From Bacteroidales bacterium (GTDB taxonomy: Bacteria > Bacteroidota > Bacteroidia > Bacteroidales > Paludibacteraceae): a stretch of DNA of 64,000 nucleotides. The notes under the pieces were generated by a model. That model made no database searches, was not told where the DNA came from, and saw nothing but the letters and a program-made list of their open reading frames with translations. A program made the position numbers and the translations under genes. Positions 26,879 through 36,600 of this stretch are shown one piece after another. Every line of letters starts with the position of its first letter. The first letter of the stretch is position 1. The stretch lies in contig JALFYY010000019.1 of assembly GCA_022783865.1 (NCBI GenBank), positions 1 through 64,000 of the forward strand, in the 5' to 3' direction.

Positions 26879-27454
26879 TTATTTCTTGCCGGCAGGAGCT
26901 GCTTGTGCAGATGCACGGGTAGCTTTCACTTGTACAACCACTTGGTTCTTGGCATTGGCGAGTTCCAGGTTGTCGAAGTGCAATTGGCCGACCGACAATT
27001 TCTTGCCCAATCCCAATTCCGTAACGTCAATCGTCATACGGTCGGGGAAGTTTGTATAGATACCGCGTACTTTGAGTTTGCGCATCTCAAGCGACAACTT
27101 GCCACCGGCTTTCACACCTTCTGCGTGACCTGTCAGTTGGATAGGAATGTTTACAACGACGGGCTTCTCTTCGGTGACTTCCAAGAAGTCGATGTGGAAG
27201 ATTTGTTCTGTTACGGGGTGGAATTGCAACTCTTTTACGATAGCTTTGCAGTTCTTTTCGCCGACCGTAAGATCAACAATCAGTGTGTCGGGGGTGTAAA
27301 TCAGTTTGCGTACATCGCCCGTTGTCACCGTGAATGTTACGTTTTCGCCGTTGCCGTACAGGTTGCAAGGAATCAGATCTTGCTGACGGAGGGTCTTGGC
27401 GGCTTTCTTGCCGTACTCGTTGCGCAGAGTACCTTTCAGTTCAAATGTTTTCAT
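26879..27454 (-). CDS. rplY: 50S ribosomal protein L25 (CTC form)
   Basis: A 191-aa L25 with the C-terminal CTC/TL5 domain, binding 5S rRNA. The N-terminal L25 domain (MKTFELKGTLRNEYGKKAAK, IPCNLYGNGENVTF) is followed by a beta-rich domain with FLEVTEEKPVVVNIPIQLTG. The C-terminal AQAAPAGKK tail is typical. It precedes pth, a common pairing. No clear promoter is seen directly upstream; transcription may start at the tRNA-Gln promoter. Confidence 0.95.
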   Translation of the reverse strand: MKTFELKGTLRNEYGKKAAKTLRQQDLIPCNLYGNGENVTFTVTTGDVRKLIYTPDTLIVDLTVGEKNCKAIVKELQFHPVTEQIFHIDFLEVTEEKPVVVNIPIQLTGHAEGVKAGGKLSLEMRKLKVRGIYTNFPDRMTIDVTELGLGKKLSVGQLHFDNLELANAKNQVVVQVKATRASAQAAPAGKK

Positions 27455-27647
27455 TGTCTTGTTTGTGTTACTAATTTCGAGCAGAGTTGGTTTCGTGGTG
27501 ATGCTGCTCTACTTACCATCACACTGGCTCTTTCTCTCGTCGGATGTCCTGCCTTTCTCCGTCAGGAATGCTTGCTGCTTTTCAGTGAGCTGTCCTTTCC
27601 GGAGTGGGGAGTGGGTCCGTTTCGCGATGCGGAGCTTTTTTAAGAAG

Positions 27648-27672
27648 AAAGCCTAACGCATGTCAGGCTTTT
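27648..27672 (-). terminator. Hairpin after tRNA-Gln
   Basis: AAAGCCT/AGGCTTT stem just downstream of the tRNA on the minus strand, followed by a CTTCTTAAAAAAGC-type run. Probably a leaky terminator between tRNA-Gln and rplY. Confidence 0.55.
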
Positions 27673-27677
27673 CCTTT

Positions 27678-27751
27678 GTTGTCTAACCTGGAATCGAACC
27701 AAGATCTTCAGAACCAAAATCTGACGTAATAGCCTTTATACCATTAGACAA
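27678..27751 (-). tRNA. tRNA-Gln (anticodon TTG)
   Basis: A 74-nt cloverleaf: acceptor TTGTCTA/TAGACAA, anticodon stem TCAGA/TCTGA with loop TTTTGGT (anticodon TTG), and a T arm containing GGTTCGATTCC. CCA is not encoded. Confidence 0.9.
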
Positions 27752-27776
27752 TGCCATCTTCCATTGAAAGCGGCTG

Positions 27777-27807
27777 CAAAGGTACTACAAATTTTCTAAC
27801 TGTGCAA
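27777..27807 (-). promoter_or_regulatory. Promoter of tRNA-Gln
   Basis: Minus strand TTG (27805-27807), 20-base spacer, TACCTTTG (27777-27784). Confidence 0.78.
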
Positions 27808-27849
27808 CACTTTGAGCAAAAAAATCTTTCCTACCCTCATTTCCCCTCC

Positions 27850-27877
27850 TGTAGAGACGGGGCGTGCCCCGTCTAAA
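27850..27877. repeat. REP-like palindrome (GACGGGGC type)
   Basis: TGTAGAGACGGGGCGTGCCCCGTCTAAA: a 10-bp self-complementary core headed by GTAG. It is the exact inverse of the copies at 47671, 51048 and 51401 apart from the central bases. Written here as halves TGTAGAGACGGGGC and GCCCCGTCTAAA. Confidence 0.85.
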
Positions 27878-27902
27878 TTGTCCGCCAATGCTGTGTAACG
27901 CT

Positions 27903-27932
27903 GCGATTAGGACTTGTCCGATTGCGTCTGAA
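27903..27932. repeat. REP-like palindrome (GCGAT type)
   Basis: Inverse copy of the 44133 and 47616 elements: GCGATTAGGACTTG then TCCGATTGCGTCTG. Confidence 0.7.
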
Positions 27933-28030
27933 TTGTCCGCCAACGTCCTGTCGGTGTCCATTCATTCTGTTTGCCGATTGGTGCGCTGTCGGGGTGTGGG
28001 CGTCTCGCCCGCAGTACAATGAAACGCTGC

Positions 28031-28076
28031 TTTTGCCCGACAATGAGATATTAACTATCAATTATTCACTATTCAC
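28031..28076. repeat. AT-rich dyad preceded by CCCGACAATGAGATA
   Basis: Shares CCCGACAATGAGATATTAAC-like sequence (inverse) with 44057-44093, joined to a TTAACTATCAATTATT tract. Confidence 0.6.
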
Positions 28077-28085
28077 GTTCCTACC

Positions 28086-28195
28086 GTTATTTGGTGATTA
28101 CTTGGTGATTCAGCTACCCATTAGCACCCTCTGTCAAACCGCCGTGCTATCGTTATTTGGTTATTATTTGGTTATTATTTGGTTGTTATTTGGTT
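28086..28195. repeat. Two arrays of 11-bp TTATTTGGT units
   Basis: First array of two units at 28086-28107 (GTTATTTGGTG, ATTACTTGGTG) and second of four units at 28152-28195 (GTTATTTGGTT, ATTATTTGGTT twice, GTTATTTGGTT). Both are followed by ATTCAGCTACCCAT, so the block itself appears duplicated. Confidence 0.85.
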
Positions 28196-28253
28196 ATTCA
28201 GCTACCCATGCGCTACCGATAAGCACTCCTCGTGCCATCTTTACAGCTACTCT

Positions 28254-28287
28254 GAGATATTAACTATTAATTATTAACTATTAACTA
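28254..28287. repeat. AT-rich TTAACTATTAA dyad
   Basis: GAGATATTAACTATTAATT followed by ATTAACTATTAACTA, closely matching the inverse of 44053-44085. Confidence 0.65.
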
Positions 28288-28463
28288 AGCCCCCGTCGTG
28301 CTACCGACTCCTGTAGCACATCCCTACCACACCCGTAGCATTATGGGACATCCATGGAGCTTCCATGGGCTTTTTATATCCGTTGTGCGGGCTTCAATAA
28401 TGCTTTCCATATTACCTTCTATATACCTTCTATATGCCTTTCTGTGACCATATTGCACACAAA

Positions 28464-28491
28464 AAGAGAGCGCACTCTCATGCGCTCTCTT
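28464..28491 (-). terminator. Terminator of the gene at 28516
   Basis: Perfect 11-bp stem AAGAGAGCGCA/TGCGCTCTCTT with a 6-nt loop and, on the minus strand, a following TTTTTG run. Confidence 0.85.
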
Positions 28492-28515
28492 CTGTATATT
28501 GTCTTTGCCTGAGTC

Positions 28516-29661
28516 TTAGAGAATAACCTTGGCAGCTTTGTCGCCGATGCGTACAATCAACGCTTGGTTCTTAGGCATACCGTTGATTGTCATTTCACCC
28601 TTGGCAGTAGCGAAATAGAGCAACTGACCGCTTACGCTATATACTTGTACAGGAGCGTCTGCATTCAGCATGATAGCACCATCTGCTACACGGATGTTCA
28701 TTGCTTCTACATCTTCCAAAGCATCTGTTACATTAATAAAATCAGCAACCTCGCCAGAATAATCGAGAGTAAAGATAGGAAGTATGGCATCTTTGATAGT
28801 GTAAAGTACATTGTCTGCACCGGTGTAGTTAACGTTGATCTTATACACGCCGCATTGGGTATATCCCTCATAATAGTCTGACATATCTATAGTCTGCATC
28901 CATGTGAGTTCCAATGTTAAATCAGTGTAGTCAACAAGAGTGGTATCTGTTCCTGCAATAGTGTAGAGTGCTGTATATTCAGCATCAAAGTTCTTCCAAG
29001 TACCGGCAATCTGAGTTGTGCTTTCATTGAAGAAATCAAGATACATGATAAAGCTGGCACCTAATCCTTCTTCATCGCTATCGTCCATAAGGATTTGCCA
29101 ATCTGTACCGAAATAGTTAGCTTCAGCATACTCGGGAACTAATTCTTTGGTAGTTGGGTCATCACCGCCTTCGTTACCGCCGCCTTCGCCATCGGTTACT
29201 ACGATAATTTCCATAATATGGATTTGCCCTGCTTTGGTATTTTCGCTACCCAATGTGGCTTTTTCGCCTACGGTGAACACTACTTTGTTAACACCTTCGT
29301 TTGTCCATGTTGCAGTCCAATCAGGATTACCTGTTACGGTTACTTCACCTGCATCAGAAGTCATAGTGGTGAGTCGTTTACCATTGGTGGCACTGTTTAG
29401 TTTCAAAGTGACACTGGTGATTTTGTTGGTTCCGGCATCAATGGTCAGTGTGGCATCAGCATAAATACGTAGTGTTTTTACACCTTCAAAAGTATTAATA
29501 GCGTTGTTAGTACTACTGCTTGGGGCTTTTGCAGGAGTAACAGTTACACCTGACTTGGTCATTGCAGACGTAGAAAGATCGGCACTGCCGAATGTTACAG
29601 TAGCTGCGTTAACAGCAACAACTGCCATTAATGCTGCAAACAAAGAAGTAATTTTCTTCAT
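28516..29661 (-). CDS. Secreted protein with probable type IX sorting tail
   Basis: A 380-aa secreted protein of unknown function. The signal peptide is MKKITSLFAALMAVVAVNAA. An N-terminal beta-rich domain (about residues 20-150) is followed by a Gly/Glu-rich linker (GEGGGNEGGDDP) and an acidic second domain. The last 60 residues (VQVYSVSGQLLYFATA...VRIGDKAAKVIL) resemble the C-terminal sorting domain of type IX secretion cargo. The start at 29661 fits the signal peptide; an upstream in-frame ATG at 29727 lies only about 13 nt after the expected transcription start. It lies beside the secreted amylase gene but has its own promoter and terminator. Confidence 0.78.
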   Translation of the reverse strand: MKKITSLFAALMAVVAVNAATVTFGSADLSTSAMTKSGVTVTPAKAPSSSTNNAINTFEGVKTLRIYADATLTIDAGTNKITSVTLKLNSATNGKRLTTMTSDAGEVTVTGNPDWTATWTNEGVNKVVFTVGEKATLGSENTKAGQIHIMEIIVVTDGEGGGNEGGDDPTTKELVPEYAEANYFGTDWQILMDDSDEEGLGASFIMYLDFFNESTTQIAGTWKNFDAEYTALYTIAGTDTTLVDYTDLTLELTWMQTIDMSDYYEGYTQCGVYKINVNYTGADNVLYTIKDAILPIFTLDYSGEVADFINVTDALEDVEAMNIRVADGAIMLNADAPVQVYSVSGQLLYFATAKGEMTINGMPKNQALIVRIGDKAAKVIL

Positions 29662-29746
29662 AAACAAATAAGTTTTTGGGTTGATATTATTGTTGTTTAG
29701 TATAAACTTTTTTGTACGAATAGCCATACTGATACCTTTTGCGCTG

Positions 29747-29777
29747 CAAAGATACTTATAATCTGCAAAATATGCAA
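29747..29777 (-). promoter_or_regulatory. Promoter of secreted protein gene at 28516
   Basis: Minus strand TTG (29775-29777), 20-base spacer, TATCTTTG (29747-29754). Confidence 0.78.
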
Positions 29778-29789
29778 GAGAAAAGATAG

Positions 29790-32540
29790 TTAATTCTTTA
29801 TCACTTTTGCTGTATATTGTTTCTCTCCGCTCTGCAAGCGCAACAGATACAATCCGTTCTGCAACCCCGACAGACTGATTTCCTGTACATTGTACTCGCG
29901 TTTTACTGTCTGTCCGCTCAGGTTATATACCTCTACATCTGCCGCCTGCTCGATATACACTTTGTCATGCGTTGCTGTCGGATAAACCCTGATACCCGTT
30001 TCCGTTACGCTGATATTCGGTATATCGGTACTGAAATCATACGAATCGGGTATCTGTGGCAACTCGTAGTGGCGTCCTGTGAAGATGCGTACTTCGCCGG
30101 GGGCAAGTGTTTGTATGCCCGTAGTAACCATAGTGTTTTGCAGATAGTCCCACCAACTGCCGTCCGGCAAACGCAATGTGTTGCTTTGTGTCGGAGAGAA
30201 GTTGCCCACTACGAATATCGCATCTTTGCCCGTACCCCAGGTAATGCTCTTGATAACGGTACCGGCATTGAGGTTCGCTGCCACAGGGTCACCGCTGAAT
30301 ATTTCCGGTGCTAAATGTGTACGCAGGTGTATTATTTGTGCCACTTTCTGATACTGCTGCATACGCAGTCCTTTTTGTAACCAACCTAATTTCTCGGGCT
30401 GTTCTTTCTTCGAAGTACGGTTGTTGCTACTGATACTCAAACTGCCGGCAGTGGAGTTGATACTGTAGTCGTATCCCAATTCGTTCCATTGCCATATCAT
30501 TTGCGGACCGTTCAGTAGCACATTGAATGCCATTGTCAGCGGTACACGGCTCAGTCGTGCTGTCTCGTCGTTCTTGATAGACTCCACACCGTTCACTTTG
30601 GCTTGGTAGTAGTTGCGCTCTTCGTCGTGGCTCTCGCAATAAGTCACATACCCGTCCCGGTTCGCATCCGTAAACGCATCACCGCTTGACTTGCCCATTG
30701 CCGCTTGCGAATAGTTGCCGTTGATATTGTGCCAGCACATCATGCCGTTGCGTATCAGTTCCGGACGTTGTGTGCCCATGCTGCCGCCCCAATGCTCTAA
30801 GATAAAGTACGCATCTTCGCTCACTGCTCTTACGCCCTCGTTGTAATAGTGTTTGATGTTGTTCATCAGATTGTTGCAGTTCTCTCCGCAGAAGCCGTGC
30901 GAAAGGTCCATACGGTATCCGTCCACCTTGAACTCTGTGAGCCAGTACCGTAGTACACGGGTAAACATCTTGCGGGTTTCCTCAAAGTCATGGTTCCAGT
31001 CTTCATACACATTGTCGCTATGTGGCGCAGTGGCGTTGAACCATGGGTTTTGTGCCAGTTCACTGCCGTAAGGGTAGAGCTTGTTGAGTGGGTTTTGTCC
31101 GGTAGCGTGATTGAATACCATATCCATTATCACTGCCATACCTCTTTGATGGCATTCGTCAATAAAGGTTTTTATCTGCTCTTCCGTGCCGTATGCTTTG
31201 TCGGGAGCGAAATATTGTGCAGGCGAATAGCCCCAGTTATAGTTGCCGTCGAATTCGCATATGGGCATCAGTTCGATAGCGTTCACACCCAAATTCTGCA
31301 GGTAGTCCAAACGGCGGCGCACTCCTTCTATCGAGCGTTCCGGTGTATAGTCATATACCCACATTTCGTAGATGACGAGATTGTTTTTGTTCGGGCGTTT
31401 GAAATTGAGTGTTGCCTCGCTCCATTGGAACGGCTTGCGGTTGGTCTGCATAATCGATACAAAGCCGTCACCCTTTGTAGGATAGCGTTTGAGTGTCGGG
31501 TCAAGCTGACGGGGTTCATACTGGTCGTCTGGATGGAGGTGCTTATGGGCGTATGCGTCCGATATCTTCTTCATCTGACCGTCGGAGCGGATTACCCAAT
31601 ACTGGTAAGCATACTCTTGCCCGGGTGCCAGATTGTTGATATCCAACCAGAAGTAGTTGCCGTCTCTGTACATCTGATAGTCGGTAGAGATGGTCCAGTT
31701 GTTGAAATCGCCTACTACATATACTGCTTTCGCAGGGGCGGTTTTGCTGGCGGCATACGTTACCAGTGTCACATGCGTAAGGTCTTCTTTGTCGTAATAT
31801 ACGCCCATTTCCTGTTTGTCTTGCGGACGGCTCTTCTCCTCTGTAGCGCGCATTACCGATATGTTGATTGTTGCGCTTTTCTGCTCTGTGGCGGTCTTGG
31901 CATTGCAAACCACTTTATAGTCTCCTTGTTTGTCGAAAAGGTGCGAATAGTTGAGCGTTGTCCCTTGGGCAGTAGCAGCCTCTGTTTCGTTTATCAAGAG
32001 TTGCATATAGGCTTCCTCTGAGGCTTGTACGGTGAATGCCACTGTTTCGCCTGCCGATACCAATTGGTCGTTACTCGGTTGTGCAAACTTGAGTGTCAAG
32101 CCTGCTTCCACCAACTCTACGAATATATCTCCGCCGGCGGTGGTTTTGCCTTCTAATGTACCGTTCGGACCATCGTTGAACACAAATGCCATTTGCAATA
32201 TCTCTTCACTCTCCGGACAGCCGTAATAGGTATAGATATTCGGTATGCGGAGTTCCCAGTTCTGTCCGGCTTTGGTCATCTTGTATTTGGGGTCAGTACC
32301 GCGCCAGGTAGGTGTAGCGTATTTCCAGTCGGATGGAGAGGATGATTTGGCTGTAATGAGTCCTGTATGGGCATAACAGGCTTTGGCGTTTGCCATTCCT
32401 TTGTTGCCTTCCTGGGGATTGAACGTAATCACTATTTCTCCCTTGTAGCCTTTCTGTATGAAAGCCGGAGTGGTTGTCACTTGTGCAAAGACGCTTATGC
32501 ACCAGATTGTCAGAAGTGTAAAAATGGTATATCTTTTCAT
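29790..32540 (-). CDS. Secreted multidomain GH13 alpha-amylase with type IX sorting domain
   Basis: A 916-aa secreted glycoside hydrolase. After the signal peptide (residues 1-19) come two beta-sandwich modules (about 25-230), a CBM48-like early-set domain (about 250-340, AVYVVGDFNNW) and the GH13 barrel (about 385-720). The catalytic set is complete: Asp545 (GYRMD), Glu582 (FILEHWG) and Asp639 (ESHDE). The C-terminal 75 residues (VYPTATHDKVYIEQ...LYLLRLQSGEKQYTAKVIKN) are a type IX sorting domain, so the enzyme is exported across the outer membrane and likely surface attached. It should act on alpha-1,4/1,6 glucans; branching-enzyme-like folds make exact specificity uncertain. Confidence 0.93.
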   Translation of the reverse strand: MKRYTIFTLLTIWCISVFAQVTTTPAFIQKGYKGEIVITFNPQEGNKGMANAKACYAHTGLITAKSSSPSDWKYATPTWRGTDPKYKMTKAGQNWELRIPNIYTYYGCPESEEILQMAFVFNDGPNGTLEGKTTAGGDIFVELVEAGLTLKFAQPSNDQLVSAGETVAFTVQASEEAYMQLLINETEAATAQGTTLNYSHLFDKQGDYKVVCNAKTATEQKSATINISVMRATEEKSRPQDKQEMGVYYDKEDLTHVTLVTYAASKTAPAKAVYVVGDFNNWTISTDYQMYRDGNYFWLDINNLAPGQEYAYQYWVIRSDGQMKKISDAYAHKHLHPDDQYEPRQLDPTLKRYPTKGDGFVSIMQTNRKPFQWSEATLNFKRPNKNNLVIYEMWVYDYTPERSIEGVRRRLDYLQNLGVNAIELMPICEFDGNYNWGYSPAQYFAPDKAYGTEEQIKTFIDECHQRGMAVIMDMVFNHATGQNPLNKLYPYGSELAQNPWFNATAPHSDNVYEDWNHDFEETRKMFTRVLRYWLTEFKVDGYRMDLSHGFCGENCNNLMNNIKHYYNEGVRAVSEDAYFILEHWGGSMGTQRPELIRNGMMCWHNINGNYSQAAMGKSSGDAFTDANRDGYVTYCESHDEERNYYQAKVNGVESIKNDETARLSRVPLTMAFNVLLNGPQMIWQWNELGYDYSINSTAGSLSISSNNRTSKKEQPEKLGWLQKGLRMQQYQKVAQIIHLRTHLAPEIFSGDPVAANLNAGTVIKSITWGTGKDAIFVVGNFSPTQSNTLRLPDGSWWDYLQNTMVTTGIQTLAPGEVRIFTGRHYELPQIPDSYDFSTDIPNISVTETGIRVYPTATHDKVYIEQAADVEVYNLSGQTVKREYNVQEISLSGLQNGLYLLRLQSGEKQYTAKVIKN

Positions 32541-32617
32541 GATGTTATATAGGGTATATTCTCAGTTATTCAGTTAGGACTCCTCATCTCCTCATCTCCT
32601 CAATCAATAATCGGCTA

Positions 32618-32648
32618 CAAAGATACAACATATTTCCTGAATACTGAA
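32618..32648 (-). promoter_or_regulatory. Promoter of secreted amylase gene
   Basis: TATCTTTG on the minus strand (32618-32625) with TTC instead of TTG at 32646-32648, 20 bases upstream. Confidence 0.55.
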
Positions 32649-32808
32649 ATCGCACTCTTCTGCCGGTGCAAAATTGTAAATCGGAAATTGTAAATGGGGT
32701 GTAGCCCTGTAAATCGTTAAATGGTCCGATTGTCCGATTGCAAAAGTGTCCGTTTGTTAAGAAAAAGATTACGTATCTTAAGAAAACGACACTTTTTACC
32801 TGTGTTAT

Positions 32809-32839
32809 TTGCTCTAAACGATGATTTGTCTTAATTTTG
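32809..32839 (+). promoter_or_regulatory. Promoter of two-gene surface-protein locus
   Basis: TTG (32809-32811), 20-base spacer, TAATTTTG (32832-32839); leader about 68 nt. Confidence 0.72.
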
Positions 32840-32913
32840 CGACACTTTTATGGGGATGGAGAGAACAACAGACAGTGTGAATAATGGTATATATTCCCCG
32901 AAAGTGAACAACG

Positions 32914-33600
32914 ATGAAAAAATACTATGTTTGTTTGATAATAGCGTTGTGTTGCACCGGAACAATTCCGGCGGTTACGATTACTCCTTATCAGGGAACG
33001 GTTGTTGCCGGTTCTCGTTACGCATACGCTTTGCCTGCCGCTTCTTTTGCTGCTGCTCCTCCTTCGGTGGCGGCGGCTTCTCCTGATAATATGAGAATGG
33101 CAACGCGATCTGTGTTCAACGCTTCTGCAACACCGGCAATGTCAACAGCTTTGCCTTCGGTGTCTGTTCCGTTTTGTTCAAGTAATATTCGTCCAGCCGT
33201 TGTTCCGCAAGTGCGAACAAGATGTCTGCAGTTAGGCTATGCGGCGGCTGTTGCATATACGGATGTACAGTCTCTTAATCCTTTACAACGCCGTGGTGCA
33301 CCTCCCACTTCAGGTAGTGCTTTTGATACATGGTTGCAGTCGGTCGGACAAGGTGCTTTGGTAAATACGGATAACGGGATAGGGTATTACGATATGAATC
33401 TGTTGTATGACCTTTGGCTGAACAATCCTTCTCACGGTGATATGCCCGGCACATGGGACGCGTTCTTGGATTGGTTCAATAACAATAGCAATGTACGTGT
33501 TCCCCTCACTGATACTCCTTTGTTTATGTTGCTGTTAATGGGCTGTTATATGGCTTATGCGGTTAATCATAAAAAAACTTCTAAAAACAAACCGTCATGA
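32914..33600 (+). CDS. Ala-rich exported protein with C-terminal membrane anchor
   Basis: A 228-aa protein I do not recognise. It has a signal peptide (MKKYYVCLIIALCCTGTIPA), an Ala/Pro/Ser-rich low-complexity stretch (residues 30-95), a short ordered region (about 120-190, GIGYYDMNLLYDLWLNNP) and a C-terminal hydrophobic helix (PLFMLLLMGCYMAYAV) followed by a lysine-rich tail. That end resembles membrane-anchoring or sorting tripartite signals (PEP-CTERM-like), but no exosortase is in the window. Its stop overlaps the start of the 1061-aa type IX cargo gene (ATGA), so the pair is translationally coupled and may function together. Confidence 0.72.
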   Translation: MKKYYVCLIIALCCTGTIPAVTITPYQGTVVAGSRYAYALPAASFAAAPPSVAAASPDNMRMATRSVFNASATPAMSTALPSVSVPFCSSNIRPAVVPQVRTRCLQLGYAAAVAYTDVQSLNPLQRRGAPPTSGSAFDTWLQSVGQGALVNTDNGIGYYDMNLLYDLWLNNPSHGDMPGTWDAFLDWFNNNSNVRVPLTDTPLFMLLLMGCYMAYAVNHKKTSKNKPS

Positions 33601-36600
33601 AAAAATCCTTACTTCTTACTTCTATACTGTTATTAACTTCTCTCTCCTTTGCTCAGACAACATGGGATAAACAAGGAGACGGTATAAACAAGAATGGTAT
33701 CTACTATGCTCTCTACGAAGATGATGTACAGAGTGCTACTTGCCAAGCATGGGATATAATAATTTGCACTTATAAATATTCTATTCCCGGTGATTATTTA
33801 AGTTTCCAATCAAAAAAAGCAAGAATGAGTATTAACGGTAATATCTATGTGGAGGCGGAAGGACAACAAGCTATCGCTCCTTTCTCGGTAAGAACTGATT
33901 ATAATTCATATTACGGAACAGTATCACCTGCAGCACGAAACTTGGTGTTCAAGGCAAAGAATGGTTCATTGAATCGTTATATCCGCTATGTCCACCTTAC
34001 GATGGCGTCTTACCTCAATACTCCTTCGGTTGGAGAACTGATATTTACCAGTGCAGAGGTGGATTCTCCTGCTGAGCAGCAGTCATTCACTTTTGATTGG
34101 TGTCATACAGGTACGGTATCGGTCAGCTATTCGGGCAGTAGTGCTTTTATTGTGGAACAAAACAGTTATAACACCGTTGGGCAATATGGTACTACTACGG
34201 TCAAGATCAGTTGCATGCACACTGTGCCGGGCAACCACGAGGGTACGGTCACAATCACCGACGGTACACATACATATACTGTAAAACTGAAAGGCTCTAC
34301 GTATAAGCATACGCCTACCATATCATGGCAAGATAACTTGTCGCCTATGCAAGTAGGGACTACGTACACCAATCCTGCCCGTGTTTCCAACGAAGGACAA
34401 CTAGCGTATTCTTCTTCCGATGAAAGCATAGTCCGTGTGGAAACCAACGGCTTTAATACTCTCTTGACTGCTGTTGCCCCCGGTACGGCTGTTATTACAG
34501 CCAACTATGCCGGTGATACAAAATGGGAAGCGGCTTCCGCTACGGTTGACATTGCCGTTACCGCCTTGAAGGCACAATATATTGCTTGGTCACAATCGTT
34601 CTTGCGTTTGACTACCGAGTCGGAAGATATGCTGCTGCAAGCCCTGTCTGTTGCTACCGAAACGGGTGAGCCAACCGGCTTGCCCGTTACATACACATCT
34701 TCTGATTCTAATGTCGCAACAATACAAACCGGTGCCGACGGACAACAATATCTTCATATAGTGGCTGCCGGTAGTGCTGTACTTACAGCTTCTTGTAAGG
34801 GCAACGCCGACTTTGCTCCCGCCGAAGACTTTCAGGTTTCTGCAGTTGTCCGTGCCCCTTCCGAAGGCTGCAATCCGTTAGTGTACGGGCAAACAGAAAC
34901 CAAACAATTGTTCACTATAGAGAAAGGACCTGAAATTGCTTTAAGCGGAGAACCGGGAGAGATTACGTTTACCGCACAGAATAGGAAATGGGGACTGGTA
35001 TCTGCTTCGGGGAATTTGGTTTTGTCGCAAAAGGTAAACAATGAATGGCAGGAAGTCTGGCGTGACCCGTTGGAAGAGAACAAGTTCAATACTTATGGTC
35101 CTATCAGTTTGGACAGGAATGCAACACATATACAATTCAGTGTGCCGACAGGCGGTACTTGTTATCACGACTATGCCAATGTTGAAGTCACTTTGGCGAA
35201 GTATCTCGAGACGGGTAGTGACAACCTTTCCTTTGAAGCCGTTGTAGGAACCGCTATGCAACAGTCTGTCGATGTCAACTATTCCAATATACCCGATATC
35301 CTCTTGGTGGATATAATAGGAGACGATAAAGATGCTTTCAGTGTTACATCGACAGAAATAGGATCTGACTGTGGCGACAAAGGGACTGCCTCTGTTATTG
35401 TGTCTTTCCAACCCAAGAGAGAAGGTACGCATACTGCTACTTTGCGTATTGCAGACAGCAAGCAGAAGATGATGAAAGAAGTGACACTTGCAGCCAATGC
35501 ACCGCATACCGAAGCGCCTAAACAAGAGTGGATGATGCTCATGCCGCGCCAAAACGACTTGGGTGGCGATATTGCTTACGTACCGTCCAATCTTGAGCAG
35601 CAACGCTTGGTATATATATTAGACGGTGACAACTATGCCAACCTCAATGTATCGACAGGCGAAGCCGTTAGTTTTGCCAAAGAAGAGAACATTCTGCTTC
35701 CTATCGAGGCAGACCGCTGGCGCACCATTGTGCCGCCGTTTGATGTACATAGTACCTATATCGTCGAACTGATTCCTGAAAAAGAACTTCCTGCCGGTCG
35801 TGCAGCGGCAATAGCAGTGCAACAGGAAGCCAACCGGCAACTTTATCTATGGTTGGCAGAGCAAATGGCAATGGCTAATCAAACTGCTGCGGACTCGCGT
35901 ACTTTCATCGGACTGATAGAAGAGTATCTTGACAAGTGGTGCAACGAACAACAATACAGCCGTACCGATGTCGGTGTGTGGAGCTTGGAGCAATACAACG
36001 GTAAGAACAGTTGGTCGTCTAACTATTTTGCCTATAAAGCCGGTATATGGAAACTGAGTCTGACGGAAGATACTTCTTCTGATTTTGACTCTGATTGGGC
36101 AGTGGAAGAGTCTGACTCTCCGCTTCTGAGCAAAGGACAAGTGTATGCCCTCAACTTCCCTTATTGTGTGAATTGCGACCCTGCAACAAGCGATGAGTAC
36201 GACTATTGGTCGGGCAAATGTCTGCTTTTGCACGGTAACGGCGGACAACAGATAGAGGGTGCTGCTGTACACCAATCCATTCAGGACAAGGCAAGTACGC
36301 TGTCGCCTAATCAAGTATTGTTCACCGGCAACCATACGTTGTCTGCTATGCCGATAGAGGCAGGAAAGGCATATCTGCACCAAACAGACCCGACAAAAGA
36401 GTACTATGATTATTATGTGCGGCAAGAATCGGCTGTTCAGCTTCCTCCGCTCACTTCCGTACTCTTTGCCAATCCCGCTGATGTGGCAGGACGTACCTTG
36501 AGGGCTGTATCGCGCCGGGGACAAGCATACTACGACAAAGCCCCCGATGTCACTACCGGTTTGCCCGCTATCGCCAATGGTGCGGATGTACTTGCCATTG

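Larger units (their letters stand above)
27752..28515. other. 764-bp non-coding region rich in repeats
   Basis: Contains the tRNA-Gln promoter, a REP-like palindrome (27850-27877), a second variant (27903-27932), two AT-rich dyads, two arrays of 11-bp ATTATTTGGTT units and the terminator of the gene at 28516. Between them, 28290-28460 shows no convincing feature. Confidence 0.75.
32541..32913. other. Divergent spacer between amylase and surface-protein locus
   Basis: Holds the amylase promoter (32618-32648), the promoter at 32809-32839, and a CGTTAAATGGTCCGATTGTC-type segment (32718 onward) that recurs at 61769 upstream of pckA. No gene seen. Confidence 0.6.

Noticed and set aside
28086..28195. 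CRISPR-like short repeats
   Set aside because: Units are 11 bp with no spacers and no cas genes; simple tandem arrays.
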